DNA of 64,000 bases, from assembly GCA_021904315.1 (NCBI GenBank), contig CM038920.1, positions 4,402,001-4,466,000 of the forward strand, given 5' to 3'. Source of the DNA: Sphagnum magellanicum (lineage: Eukaryota; Streptophyta; Sphagnopsida; Sphagnales; Sphagnaceae). A program made the position numbers and the translations under genes. How positions within the stretch are numbered: the stretch's first letter is position 1; each line of letters begins with the position of its first letter. Shown in pieces: positions 44,894 to 57,900 of this stretch. Below the pieces are notes generated by a model. That model saw nothing but the letters and a program-made list of their open reading frames with translations, did no database searches and was not told the DNA's origin.

Positions 44894-44923
44894 AAATTTT
44901 ATTTATTTATTTATTTATTTATT
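44894..44923. repeat. (ATTT)n microsatellite
   Basis: About seven tandem TTTA/ATTT units. Confidence 0.9.
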
Positions 44924-45878
44924 TCGTACATTGTTGAATCTGTCATCCCAGACATTACCGTCATGGAATGGCCTCGTCCTTGCCCATTCTGTTGGGTGCA
45001 TTGCCTAGTTAGCCCTAACTGGTTGGGATGATGCCTTAGCGGACGTAATGGGCAGGGGCTTGACCATTTGATGGATGATGGTACATAAAGGATTTTAATT
45101 CTCATTTCTGCCTATATACCATAGCCTAGAGTCAGTTTCCACATGGACAAAACAAGTAATTGTTTTTTCAAAGAATTAATTCATTTTTAAAATTTGGAAT
45201 TATTGAATTTTCCATGATATTCACACATGAGTAATGAAATTATTCAGATTTTAACCTATCCAAATTTGCCAAATTTAGATGAATAAAGAATTTCCAGATT
45301 GCCAGATTTTTATGATAAGTTCCAGTAGGTAGCCAAGAATATAGAAGGAACTTTTTTTGTTTTTTGAAAAAAAATTTCATAGCTGGTATGTAGCCAAATT
45401 TGACTAAATTGTTTCCTGGATGGTGGGTAGACATGAAACACTTTTTCAATTGGCTTCTCTGTAGCCTAACTGATTTTTCTAGTAACAATAATAACCACCA
45501 AACCCTTACCTTCCTACTAACCTACAAGGTTGGTGTGGACAGGGCAGACCAGGGTGCACCAGCACCTACACTGGTATCTTCACCTTCTTTCCTTCTTAGT
45601 TGAGACCTCTATATTTTAACCTCTGAGATGTTAAGTTTGAACTCAGAGACCCTCATGTCATGGTGCCCTAGTTGCTGTTGGTTCTGGCCTTGAAAACTAA
45701 GAAGGCCACTATAACTTAACCCCCAAAACAGGTTGCCCTAAAATTTCCCACATACCCGCCCTCTCCCCAAGTTGACTTTCTATGGGCAAACTCTGGTTCC
45801 CATAGTTTTCAGCATGGGTCAAAGGTCAACCCCTTGTACCCAACTGCTTGACTATGTCAAAGGGATGAACTACATCCC

Positions 45879-46063
45879 CAAGGGTGATGGGTCACTGGTA
45901 TAGTCCATTCTGGGACCCTGGGATCTCAAAAAAAAAAAGGGTCTTGAGTTCAAACCCAGTAGTGTGCAGGTGAAACTCCTCCCTCTCCCAATGAACTGGA
46001 CTTGGGCTGGTGCTCTCAGGTCGGGTCTACTGTTTGTTGTTGTGCTTCCAAAAAACAAAAAAA
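45879..46063 (+). mobile_element. tRNA-derived SINE, copy 1
   Basis: A head with an A-box-like GATGGGTCACTGGTATAG and a B-box-like GAGTTCAAACCC stand about 60 bp apart. A body follows (AGTGTGCAGGTGAAACTCCT, GGACTTGGGCTGGTGCTC), ending TTGTTGTTGTGCTTCC plus an A-rich tail. The head is not a folded tRNA gene, so it is a SINE with pol III promoter boxes and not a tRNA. A second copy lies at 54.74-54.92 kb in reverse. Confidence 0.75.
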
Positions 46064-46191
46064 AGGCATGAATTAGTTGTACTGCTTGAAAGTTGCTATC
46101 ATGCAGATTTCTAAGTGTGTAGACTTTGAATGCAACCTTGGGATTTGCAATCCCATTCATGAATGAGCACTTGGACCAAATTTATAGCTAA

Positions 46192-46539
46192 GAGCATCTC
46201 CAGCAGTGTTCAGTATGTGACCTGCGAAAATATATTTCGCATCCAAGTTTAGTTATGTACGGCAACCGCACCCATCAAAACTGAAACTCGGACAACAAAT
46301 AGGTGGGGGACTACTGATCGCAAACCACCTGGACCAATCATTATGATGGGCCCATGAGAAACACTGCGCTTACACTCTTTTCTGCAAGAGCACAGCACTG
46401 CTGCCCACTTTACCAGCCACGGCACCATGCGCAATTATGCTGAACCAAAACCATTTTCCTGAGCCAAACCGCAGACGCTAGATTTTCTTCATCCAATTTA
46501 CTCTGGAGGATCACATACTGAGCACGGTTGGAGATGCTC
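46192..46539 (+). mobile_element. MITE family 1, copy d
   Basis: The ends GAGCATCTCCAGCAGTGTTC (AGTATGTGACC) and GGATCACATACTGAGCACGG (TTGGAGATGCTC) form terminal inverted repeats of about 31 bp with few mismatches. The body is 348 bp, colinear with copy c (CCAAGTTTAGTTATGTAC, AATAGGTGGGGGACTACTGA). The flanks TAA/CAA are close to a 3-bp target duplication. Confidence 0.85.
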
Positions 46540-47585
46540 CAAGGTTTCAAATAGGAGAATGTTAAATTAGCAATTGGTCTTTATTGCATTTTGTACTGCC
46601 TGCATCTTTTTTCCTTGTCTGCCCTTGGCCCAATCCATATTTGGAGAAAAAGATGGATGATGCCCAAACATAAATTTTGGGTCATGTCATGCACACTTTG
46701 GGTGTGTAATAAATCCAAAAAAAAATTGTGTCTGGGCAGCATCAAGATGTGTCCAGTCATCTGGTTGGGGGAATTGGGCAGTCAGGGAAAAAAAAAGCAG
46801 ACAATACTTTCTGCAATACGGACCCATTGCTGATTTAACACCCTCCTCTCAAATAGATGTAAAATTATTGTAAAAAAGGACTTAGGACCTTCCGGGTTAA
46901 AAGCTATTGATACAAGAAAAAAAATGATTTTGGAAGTTAAATGGTACAGAATACCAAAAATGATGGGTATGATAGTGTGATTGATATTTTAATTAGTTGT
47001 AAGTTGCGTCCAAAGTGATTTTCTAGGGGTAATTTGGCTATGGACTTCCCTAATTGACCCATCATCAAAAAGAATAACCATACTATGAACACCCCTCCAT
47101 TAGAACACTATGTAATCATCCCCTTGAGACTAGCTATATAGGTAAGAAGAATAGAATTATGAAAAAAAAGGGATATAGTTATATAGGTAAGAAGAATGGA
47201 ATTTGGGGAAAGGATATGTGATAAGAGGTGGAAGTGATTTTTTTAACCCCCCAGGACCTAGTCCCTACCTAATGTGTTTTTTTTTTTTGGGACAAATTTT
47301 CAAAGCAAAATCCAGTGCCAAAGGTACAAAGGATTTTTGCGAAAAAAATTTGCATCAAAGTCACCAGATTTTGAGGGGAAAAAAATTCTTAAATTCCCAT
47401 ATTTTGACAATTTATGGTTTTCCAAATATACGAGGATTCTTTAAGTTTTGTCTCTGGCCGGATTAGCCAAATGTGGCCAAACATAGGGGAATTCTCATAG
47501 TTTTTGTACTTTTCTCTGTAGCCAAATTTGGCTACTTCCTCTTGTGGCGATAGCCAAAGTGGCTACTAATCACACGATTGGAAGA

Positions 47586-48300
47586 GAAAAAGAAAAGAAA
47601 AGAAAAGAAAAGAAGCCCTGTCCCTAAACAAGGGGTAAACAAATCGGTCAACCCCCCCCCCCATGGTGACCGACCATGAACGATCCCCCAAAAAGGGTCC
47701 CACGGAACGTGGAATAGGGGGACCGGGTGGTTCCCTAGGCACGGGCCAGAGCTGTTGCGAACCACCCAGCCATCTACCACCTACAGCTGTCCTCTTCCAG
47801 GGAATCGCTTTGCCCGGGCGACCGGTCGTCAGGATGGCCCACCGGCGACTAGCCAAGCCGGTCACGTGAACCGCTTGACCTGTTCCGACACCTACAACTC
47901 TGCTGGCTATATATAGGTACGTGTGTGTGGTACATAGCCTTCTGACCGGTGCTCGCCGGTGGCCCCTTCAGTTGGTACCGGCTAGACAAGGAGGAATAAC
48001 CGGGAGTCCAGAACGTGCACCTGCCACCGGACACCGTCTTCATTGGTCTTCATCTGTCTTTTTCAACTGCCGGTGAAAACTCCGTTTTTTTCCTTGTAGC
48101 CCATTTCCTTTGTGACAAAACTGGGGATGAAACCAAACGTCAGGATGAAAACAGTACATCTGAAAAAAGAGGGGACCAAACCGGTTTTCTCACCTTAATT
48201 GGTCCTCACATGAGTTTCACCTCCAGTTTTGGACTTCCGGTACCTGTGACTTCACCGCTGTGATTTCTTCATTTAGGTCAAGTATTTTCAGAATAAAATC
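47586..48300 (+). other. GC-richer segment with TATA-like site, no gene recognised
   Basis: It begins with an (AAAAG)n tract, then a GC-richer stretch with CCGGT/ACCGG motifs, a clear TATATATA-type box (CTATATATAGG, 47907-47917) and downstream text without a long frame. It could be a promoter of a lost gene or a retrotransposon LTR; a matching second LTR was not found. Confidence 0.3.
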
Positions 48301-49910
48301 CTTCAAATCTTCTGAGCTGATAGCCTACCGAGTTTTAATAGGTAGAATGCCCCATCACCGATTAGACACTGGTGAGTGAACATCTGTTTAGTGGGTTACA
48401 ACATTGCCGTTAGTTTTTGCTTATGTTGATTATTGTTCAAATGAACACCCATGACCAAATGTATGGCCAAAAATCTTTTTTTTTAAATTCATAAAATGCA
48501 AAATGCCTTTGGATATTTAATGTTTAGGAATAAGAGTTAAGATGCTCAACTTAAAACAAGGAGCATTTTGGAGCACTTTTTTTTCACTTTTGTGTAATTT
48601 TTTGTTCGATAATAGAGGTCCAAGGTAACATTAATAAACAATGATATGATTGTTAATTTAAATCTTCATGCATCAAATAAAAAACCAAGTGTCTGGGAAT
48701 GTTTTCTTGGGTGAATAGAAAACAAAGGACATAACATACAAATAAAAAAATTGTCGTGTTATAGTAGATCACACACAAAAAAAACTCCATTAAAACAATG
48801 AGGACAACTTTGGATACCATTGGACCAAGAACAAAGTAAATCTATTAAAAGACTTTCCCATTAAAATTCATATACGGCATTTTCCCACGAAAAATCATGA
48901 ACCAACAATAAAGGCAAATATCACATAGTTTTGCACTGCAAACCTATTGTAAAACTTTGTAGTTTTAGACTAAACATGTCACATCAAAGTGAAAGTTCGT
49001 TGCAAAAGTTTCAACATTTTATAGAATGATTGTAGTATGGGATCAACAAGGAATTAGACAACAATTTAATTACAACTGAGATCAAGGAGGCAATAAAAGC
49101 CCACGCTAATTCAAAGGATGTCAAGAAAGAAGCCCTTGCTACATTTGAAATTAAGGAGAAAGTAGAAAGAGTTCCTATTGCATTTGTAGTCAAGGAGGAA
49201 GTAGAAAAGCTTGAAGAAATAGAAATAGTGCAAAAAAAAAAGATTTGAATAGTATACCAAAGCTAGTACAATAGTACAATATCAAGTTTTCAAACTAATT
49301 CTACTATTGCTAGATTTAGTAATCAACATTCCTAAACCAACCATTTCACTTTAGTAATAGCACTAGTTGTAAATTTCCTTCTTTTCCTTCACGTCCTTGA
49401 AATACATTTCGACTACTTGCACATCCACAGTTGACATCACATTAGATTGGGTCAATTTTGTTGAATTTTATAAACTTTTTATTTCAAATGAAGAGCTAGA
49501 AACCTATGCACTTAAACAATATCTAGATCTAACACATTTTTTGATTTATTGGTTTTCATACAGGAAGCACAAATTTGTAACTCTAGTAGGACTTAAATAA
49601 ACACCCATGAATGCTTAAAGATTAAACCAGGAGGAATAGGGCTAAGATGTGTGCGCCAATGCATAGTGGGGCCCAATAACGATTATCACAACATGCTAAA
49701 GGTGCACCACTAATAAACTACACTACAACACATTTGAATGTGTCACAAAAACATTGAAGTGGCATTTCAAGTACTATTTGTGTAGAACAAAATAATCGAC
49801 CTCCACAACTTGTCACCACAATCACCCCAACAATGCAAGAAACTCCATAATCACAACCAACTCAAGCACCAACATAACAACAATGCCATCCTCCCATAGT
49901 ACAAATACAA
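48300..49910. other. AT-rich tract with one Glu/Lys-rich open stretch
   Basis: A stop-free stretch at about 49022-49248 (+) reads ITTEIKEAIKAHANSKDVKK, FEIKEKVERVP and VVKEEVEKLEEIE, a low-complexity charged peptide without ATG. Nothing else is recognisable. Confidence 0.3.
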
Positions 49911-49914
49911 AGGT

Positions 49915-51235
49915 CAACCAGAACTAACAAAATACCTAATGTAATTAAATGGGCCAAATGGATAGATCAACATCTAGAAGATGCCATGGACATAATGGAA
50001 ACTAGACACATTTATTTGCAAAAAACAACCAATTATTGGAACATTCCATTTACCTCACTTTCAGATCATCTCAATGGTAAAACTAGAAATTAAAAAGTGG
50101 GACCCCAATGTGTTCTAATAAAACAGGATGATGTAATAATTGTCATTTGGGTTTTGAACATGAAAATTGTTGGATTATCTATCATCCTACAACAACTAAA
50201 GTTGAAGCTTGTTAAAATCACACAAACTAGACCTACCCCATTTTGAAACAATGTTCCAAGAACAAGTTGGTGGTGCTGGTTTTAAAATCGTCATCTAAAG
50301 ATCAATATTTGACTTGTAGAAGGACTAAAGGTTTATAAGGTAAAATGACTTACTAAGGAAACATGCCATACCTTCTGTTTTAACTTGGAAAACTTGTACA
50401 CACAACACAAATATGCAATAGATCACATTTGGAATTTAGATGAGATAGGAATTCCAATTGGGCGTCAATCTAGTGCTAGGGTTTTGGCCAAGCAAAACTC
50501 ACGAAATGTTTACAACACCATCCCTAAGTCTCAAGAATGGTTGATTATAAATTGTGTTGTTAATGCTACAAGGGCAACATTGCTTGCATTTTACATTTTC
50601 AAAGGTTCAAAGATGCGAGAATACTACATTCAAAATTGTAGACCATGAACATGCATGGCAATGTAGAAAAAGGGTTGGATTGTTGCTTACCTTTTCAAGT
50701 AATGGCTAGTTTTTTTTCTATAGATCTATTCCAAGGAGTTTTTCAAGAGAATCAACATCTTTTGATTTTGGATGGGCATGGTTTTCAAGTTATTATAAGC
50801 ACTAAAACAAACAACAGAAGTTGGGTTAAACATGGTCACCTTACCTTGTTCATATTTCACATGCGCTACAGCCATTAGATGTCACATGCTTCAAACCATT
50901 CAAAACATCTTTTAAAAAAGAAAAATAAATTTACCATGGCGAAAAATAATTATTTTGAACCAAACAAAGCTACATTAGTAGCATGGGTGAACAAAGCCTT
51001 GCAACAATCTTTGAAAAAGGAAAACATAAAATCAAGGTTCAAGGTCTTTAGAATCTAACCATTAAATTTTGCAACCATGGTTGGAAATTTTGGTCCAAGT
51101 GATGTATTCATTGCAACAAAAGAAGAGGATCATGAACTTTCATACCATTTAGATGCAACAGATGAATCTAGCAACAATGTAATTAAAGCTACCACAAAGT
51201 TGCCAAACAGTATAAGAACCTTTCAAGCATAACTT
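49915..51235 (+). mobile_element. Pogo-like (Tc1/mariner superfamily) transposase relic
   Basis: In order, across several frames: an N-terminal DNA-binding part (KWIDQHLEDAMDIMETRHIY, then IPFTSLSDHLNGKTRN); a CENP-B-like part (LSIILQQLKLKLVKITQTR); then the DDE_1 catalytic core from 50385 with YAIDHIWNLDEIGIPIGRQS (first catalytic Asp), IPKSQEWLIINCVVNA, FYIFKGSKM, and HLLILDGHG (second Asp). A broken segment FEPNKATLVAWVNKALQQSL follows. Stops lie in the DNA-binding part and frameshifts before and after the second Asp, so it is inactive. Terminal repeats were not found beside it. Confidence 0.8.
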
Positions 51236-51239
51236 CCAA

Positions 51240-53500
51240 CTACTCATGATTGCCCCCCTTCACCCATGCCACATTACTATGTCAAAATGCCAAATACTCC
51301 TAGCACAACCACAAACAACCATGAAGAATATCAATTGGTGGTGGACTTGGAAGATGTTATTCTAAAATCTAAATACCCAATTGGTTCAAATGATGATGAA
51401 GAAGTTGGATTGGTTCCCTACTATCACTGTCCACATTACCAATTAGGAGAAGACAAATTCAACAAACCATTAATGGATTATTCCAACTCACATGTGGTAA
51501 CATCATACTAATATTTGGTTGTTTTCAAACAAAAGGTTATGGACAAAAAAAATTACAAATAAACTAAAGGAACAAAAAAGTTTTAAAAAGGGAAGAAAAA
51601 AGGTCCGGAAGGTTTGAAGGTACACAACTCACTTAGGCTAAGTGAACAACTCAAAAGATAATTGAGAAAAAAGATAAAATTAAATTTAATGCGGCACGGT
51701 CTATTATTTTTATTAGGGTTGTTGGTGAAAGATTTCACAATAACTTCAGAATAAGGTATTAAACTCATCTTTTAAATTACATGGGGTTTGGCTTAGGAAT
51801 CACCTTTACACAATAGATAAATGTTGGACAACAAATAAAAGAAAAAATGTGGCTTGTCCCAACAAAATTGCAACCTTCCACTCAAGTATTGTAAATGAAG
51901 GAGGGTTTGTGGTGGGTTCTAATGGCTAGTCAAAGAGGAGAGATCTAAAGAACAAAGGGAAAATACACATAAGCCAGGTATGGTAAAAACAAGGGGTAAG
52001 GTAAAAATAGAATGAAATAAAAATAAGAAATAAGGTCAAAATAGGGGGGTAAAGTGAAGATAGGGAATGAGGTAAAGGGAATAAAGGTAAAATTAAAGAA
52101 CAAATGAGAGAGAGCGAGACACAAATGGCAAACACAAATGCCAAATGAGAAATAAAAAAAAGATGGCAAATGATGATGTTTACGTTAATGCAATTGCCTC
52201 CAATTTATGTTAATAATGATGGCCTCCTACATGTGTTAGCAGTAATCACCTCGGTGAAAAGGTTATAGCAATGGCAACTTGGGCACATAGTGCACATAAA
52301 CACTATGTTTGTTGGAAAGGCAATTCAGCCAACAAGTTTTCTTGAAGGACCGTTAGTTTGTGATGAAGGAACATTGGGGATGGGGACCATCAATGAAGGA
52401 ATTGTCGACGAGGGAATGTGAGCAGGTTTTAGCAATGGCTTCCTAGGCATTCACATACAAGTTTCGACAAAAGATAATGCATAGACATGTAAAAAAAATC
52501 AACAAGGGAACATTGGTGATGGTGGTGTCAACGTTGTCTTCTTGGAAAGGTACACAAAGTAGAGGTGTACAAAACATAGGCGATGGCAAACGTTGTATTT
52601 TTAAAAAGGTGCACAAAGTAAAGGCGCACAGAGCGTAAGCGATGGCATAGATGTCATTTTCTTAGAGATGCACATAAAATGCAAGTAATGGCATTTAAGA
52701 GGGACACAAATAAAGAGACTCAAAAACAAAGCATCATGGGCTTTTTAGATTGGGACACACATAAACTTAGAAAAAGAGTGTTGCAACATTCCTTGGACTT
52801 GGACACATATAGACTTAAAGAAAGAGAGTCAACTTCCTAAAAGAAACATAAACATTAAAAAGGGAGTAGAGACAAAAAAATAAGATAAAGAAAGCTTGAA
52901 ATAGACATGAAGGAAAACGATGAATGAAGAAGAGAGGCAAGGAGAAGTCTAGACCTAGATAAAATTGCATCAGCAACGTCGCAATGTTTTTCCTTTAAAT
53001 CTAGGGATAGAACTATGGATTACCCCAAGTGGCATCATTGGGGTCGTCGATATTACAATATTAAGTTATTATTCAAAAAATCCCTAATTCAAAACCCTAA
53101 ACTCCCCATGATTGTGTGGCTACTATTGCAAATATTTGGGCTTATTATAAGTTAAAAAAAAATCTAAACGATAATAAAAAAAGAGTTTACATTTAATTAA
53201 ATGATTAATATCATGTTTATAGGATGGCATGTGTCATAACACAAGGTTTCAAATGTTTGTTCATAAGTAGTAAAATGCATGAAGATGAAAGTTTAATGTG
53301 TTTATCCAATTTTTTTCAAACAACATGACCCCCCTCACTTTGGAGGGTCATAACTTTCTCATTTGAACTCAAAATCAGGTGTTATAAAGGCCTAGTAATG
53401 CTATGGTTGAAGGGTCATCTAAACTCTTTGAAGAACTATTGCAAAAAATGCATGGTTATTAAACTTCAAGAGATTTAGTTTTTAAATGTTCACTCACCAA
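51240..53500. other. AT-rich gene-free tract
   Basis: 51.24-51.52 kb may continue the transposase C-terminal tail (DEEVGLVPYYHCP frame). 51.9-52.2 kb is an A/G-rich low-complexity run. 52.3-52.7 kb has recurring GGCGATGGCA and GCACAAAGTA motifs, a weak tandem repeat. Nothing else was recognised. Confidence 0.35.
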
Positions 53501-53539
53501 CCTTTCTACCTTGAAAACTTGCATAAAAAACAACATAAG

Positions 53540-54290
53540 GTTTACCTAAAGGGCTACCTAATGATTCCCTAGGGAAGCACTTAAGGCCATACTTAAGTTA
53601 TGGGATATTTCAAGATTACTTAGGGGATTACATAGGATGTACCCAGGAAAACACTTAAAGACCTCTCAAGGCTATGGGATACCTAAGGATTATATACAAA
53701 ACTCCATAGGACCTACCTAAAAGACTATTTAGGAAATATCCAAGGAGACACCTAAAGGTTTATCAAGGTTATGGGATACATAAGGATTATCTAGGGACCT
53801 ATATAGAATTCACCTTTGAAATTAACTAGGGATTTTTTAGGTTAGAGAATACCTAGGGGTCATTTAAAGGCTACATAAAACTAACTCATAGTCTTAGAAA
53901 GATACACATAAGTCATACATAAAAAGTTACCTAAAAATCACCTAAAGGGATACCTAGTGGCTACCTAGGAATTGCATTGAGGTTACTTAGATGCCTATTT
54001 AAAAGGTTACCTAGGGTTGATTCATAATCATCTATGTATATCCTATGTAGTCTTTTAAATAGTTCTTAGGTATTTCCTAACTCAAATAGGTCCTTAAGTA
54101 GCACCATGTAGCATTTTAAGTAATCTCCACATAATCATAATAAACTTTTGATAGCCCTTATCTTAAATAGCCCCTAGATAGATTCTAAGTAGCCCATAAC
54201 ATGATTCATTTCTTTAGTAGCTCCATAGGTAGACCATAGTTAGGACTTAGGTAGGACCTAACCTAGTTAAAACTCTAATCTAGGTAGATT
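53540..54290. repeat. ACCTA/TAGGT-rich array with inverted symmetry
   Basis: From about 53540 to 54010 the plus strand is dense in ACCTAA, CCTAGG and CTACCTA motifs spaced about 15-40 bp. From about 54020 to 54290 it is dense in the reverse complements (TTAGGT, AAGTAG, TAGGTAG). Around the switch, GCCTATTTAAAAGGTTACCT faces TAGTCTTTTAAATAGTTCTT, which are near reverse complements. It is therefore one repeat array facing its own inverted copy. There is no coding potential. Confidence 0.65.
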
Positions 54291-54737
54291 GATGTGTGAT
54301 TAAAATTAAAACAATGGTGACCATTTCATGGTGTTCATTTTTAGTTGTGAAACTACTCTTCACTTTGGTGAACTTTATGGATACTTCAAAAGGGAGGATG
54401 AATGGGTACATGTGGGGCCCAATGTGAGGATTATTTCATGGATAACTTTAATATTTAATGATGAAAATGACAAAATTTTGGGACATGAATTTTAAGATTC
54501 AAAAATGAACTTTTTGTTTTTACACAAACATATTTTTCTTATTTAGAACTTTTGACTTTTAAAACTCTAACTGTCTAAGTTATATATTTTGAAAATGGTC
54601 ATGTGATAAGTTTTTTTCATTCCTTAAAAGATTTTTTTTGAGTTTAAACAAAAAAATTTATTTTGGGTAACACCCCAAAATGAAACATTCTCAAAATAAG
54701 GTGCTTCCACATAGATGTAGCTAAGCCTAGATGGACG

Positions 54738-54916
54738 ATTTTTTTTTTCTGAACCATAATAACACACATGACCTAACAAAGTATTAGCACCCCAAGTCAA
54801 GCTCATTAGCAAAGGGATGGCAGGAGTTTGACTTGCACACCACTAGGTTTGAACCCATAACCTTTTGTGGTCATAGGGTCCCAAAAAGGGCTATACCAAT
54901 GAGTCATCACCCCTAG
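54738..54916 (-). mobile_element. tRNA-derived SINE, copy 2
   Basis: Reverse complement: GGGGTGATGACTCATTGGTA (A-box region), GGGTTCAAACCTAGTGGTGT (B-box region), GCAAGTCAAACTCCTGCC, CTTGACTTGGGGTGCTAA, and an end TTATTATGGTTCAG plus a 10-base A tail. It is colinear with copy 1 along the whole length. Confidence 0.75.
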
Positions 54917-54919
54917 GTA

Positions 54920-57900
54920 GGGTAGTTATCCCCATCTAACCCCACATTTTGACTAGGGTAATGCCCTACGAGTGGAGCATTCTTGAAATAAGTGCTCGCC
55001 TAAGGTTCATGGGATGTTTATTTTGGGAATGCAATATTTAAGGGTATTACAAACACAAACCATTGCCAAAATTCTTTTTTTCCCATTTTGTTTTGTGATA
55101 CCCATCTTTTTTTCCTTGTGATACTTGTTAAGTATTATGGGGAAAAAAAATTTAACTAGGTGGGCCATTTCAAAAGATGAAATGCTCGCCATTTATGAAG
55201 AAGAAATTTTTTGCTTAATACCATACCTTATACTCATGTTCAGTGTTAATTAATTAATTATTATAAAAATAAAAAAATTATATTATTAAAAATAATTTGT
55301 CAAAATTCAATAAAATTAAAATCATTCAATGTCAAAAATTAAGTAAAATGTACAGTTTTGGGGTGACGATTTTGGTGGTTTTTCTTTCTTCATCCTCTGG
55401 TTTGATCATGAAGCTTTAGGGTGCACCATCATATGTGGATGCCATTTTTGCCTGGGACTTGAGCCATAATATGACAAAAAAAATTGTCATACATAGATTC
55501 ATTTTCTGATGTGTTCACAATCATAATGAAAGATCCATAAAAAATTCCAAAGTTAGGCACCTCACTTGTAACTAAAGTTGCATCCTCATATGTGACCTAT
55601 TTGATGAACACACACACAAATATTACATCCTACCGGGGGTCAAATTGCAATGTGCAGCTATGTTTTTGTGATGTTATCACATTTGCAGACAAGCTTGCAC
55701 AAATCTACAAGGGGTTTTTCATTCCTCCTTGACCATATAAGAATACTATGGAGAACTAGGCGATGTAAAAGCATGAGTTTATTGAAAATTAACGTGCAAC
55801 ATTGGAGAAATGCTTGGGCAAATTGGTTGTGCATCTTGTTTTTTGCCAAAGTGATGAACTTCATTTGTTCTTGCAAGTTGAGGAGAATTCTTATTTTGAA
55901 TCTCAAGATCTTTTTAGTTTCAAGGATTGATTTTTTTGCTTGGCTCTAATATAGACCATCTACTGCATGAAAACTACAAAATGTGCATGTCATGAATTTA
56001 TTAGCATGCATATTTCAAAACTCTTTATCTAGGAAGCAAATGTGTTTCATTGTCACAAGGAAAATATGTTAACCTAAATGGGGCGACAAATCTCCCTCAA
56101 TAGTTGTTTGGAAAAGGCAGCACAAACCTTACACCCCATGATGCAACACAACTTGTAAAAGGTGGTCGAGACTTGGTGAGATTATTCAAAGAGTTGAAGT
56201 AATAAGTTACAAATGATTGGGGCAACACTAGGCCTACCATCATTGAAAAAGACATAGTGTTTTTTGAAAAGAAAGAAAAAATACAAGACCTTGAACATCA
56301 TCGAGCAATGATGTTTCCCAACATGTAAATTAACATTATATACATTGGGAGATTGATGGGTTTTGGGTGGGATGTACAAAGTCATGATCCTACATGTATC
56401 TTAAAGCTAAAATAACAATTCTACGAATGTACTTGAATGTACCAAGAATCTCATTTGCTTAAAAGGCACGTGTACCAAAAAATGCATTTCATACCCACCA
56501 AGGAGGCTTGATTCTCATGATTGAAATGACCTATATGAGGCAAGCGTAGGTTGTCTAAATAATCATTTAAGGGTATGGGCAAAGGGGTGTAAGTAAAGGT
56601 GTTGGTGAAGGCTCAACAAGAAGTGGGGGAAGTGATGGGAGAGCTTGGGCTGACTTTCAACAAGGTTGCCAAATTTGAAATGGATGCATGGTTCATACTA
56701 GTTCATGTTGTTAATGCAAAATGTGTTGCCACTAAAGCTATTAAAACTAGTCGTTTTTACTAGAAATGCATTGCCTAATTTGTATAACATTTGGTGAAAC
56801 ATATGGTTCCAAATTATTTATCAGTATTCAATTTGACACCTTCCAAGCAGGGTGTATGCACTACTTTTGATTTTTAGATAATTTTAAGAAAACCCATTAT
56901 TCCAAAGGAACCAATAGTTTCTTCATTACATGTGTCACATTAGACCTTGTTTCTTCATTTAAACCTTGATGAGTTCACCTATGATGCCCTTACTTTGAAG
57001 AAATTTGAAGGTGATGTGTTATTGTTAATTGAATTTGCTAGGGCAATGAACCAATGTTATTTTTTTTCAGCATGTATTATCATATTATTCATTTGATAAG
57101 TGACCATTTTATGTCTTGATAGGACATTCTACATGAGTATTTAATACTTATTCAAGCTTTGCACAAAACATTTGCAAACCACTCAAATGCATTCCTGACA
57201 ACACAAACATTGATGTTAAATGTGGCTACAAATAACATGCAAATTGAAAAACTTGTAACAACTTCCAACAAAGTTTTTGGTGGAAACAATATTCATAATC
57301 GGAAAGTTAATGGAGTTAAAAAGGTGGTCAAGTTCACTAAAAAAGCTCACAACCTTGCACAAAAAGAACACAACTACATTAAGGTATGTGTTTTGTTGCC
57401 TTGTGTTGGAAGTCCAAGATTTCAAATCATTCTTGGTGCACATCTAATAGGTCCATGATGATTTCTTTGTCGAACATGAGATTTTGTCACATATTAAATT
57501 CCATTTTTCATGCTCAAATCTAGGGAGGATGATTTGAAGATCCCATGATTAAATATTTTCAGTAATATAAACATTCAAACAATTTTGCATGATTTCAAAA
57601 GTGGAATCCTCTAGATTTATGTCATCTATTTCCTCTTCGTATTGTTTAAATTCTTAATTAAAAGTAACTGAAAAGAGAGGCGTAATAGCATTGACTTCCA
57701 TAGCTTCAAGCTGAAATTACATGTTGAAGTTTTTTGACAATCCTATTTTCTCCCAACCTTTGCAAATCATTTCATTCATGTTTCTCACATGAATCCATGC
57801 GTGAAACAACTATGCACATAGGTTTGGTTTCATAATTGACACCTGAAAGTCAACTTTAGGATTTTCACCTTTTTCTAATTGGCTTTTGATTGTTGAACAA

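Noticed and set aside
54738..54916. A tRNA gene suggested by box A and box B motifs
   Set aside because: The head does not fold into a complete cloverleaf, and it continues into a body with an A tail shared with a second copy, as in a SINE.
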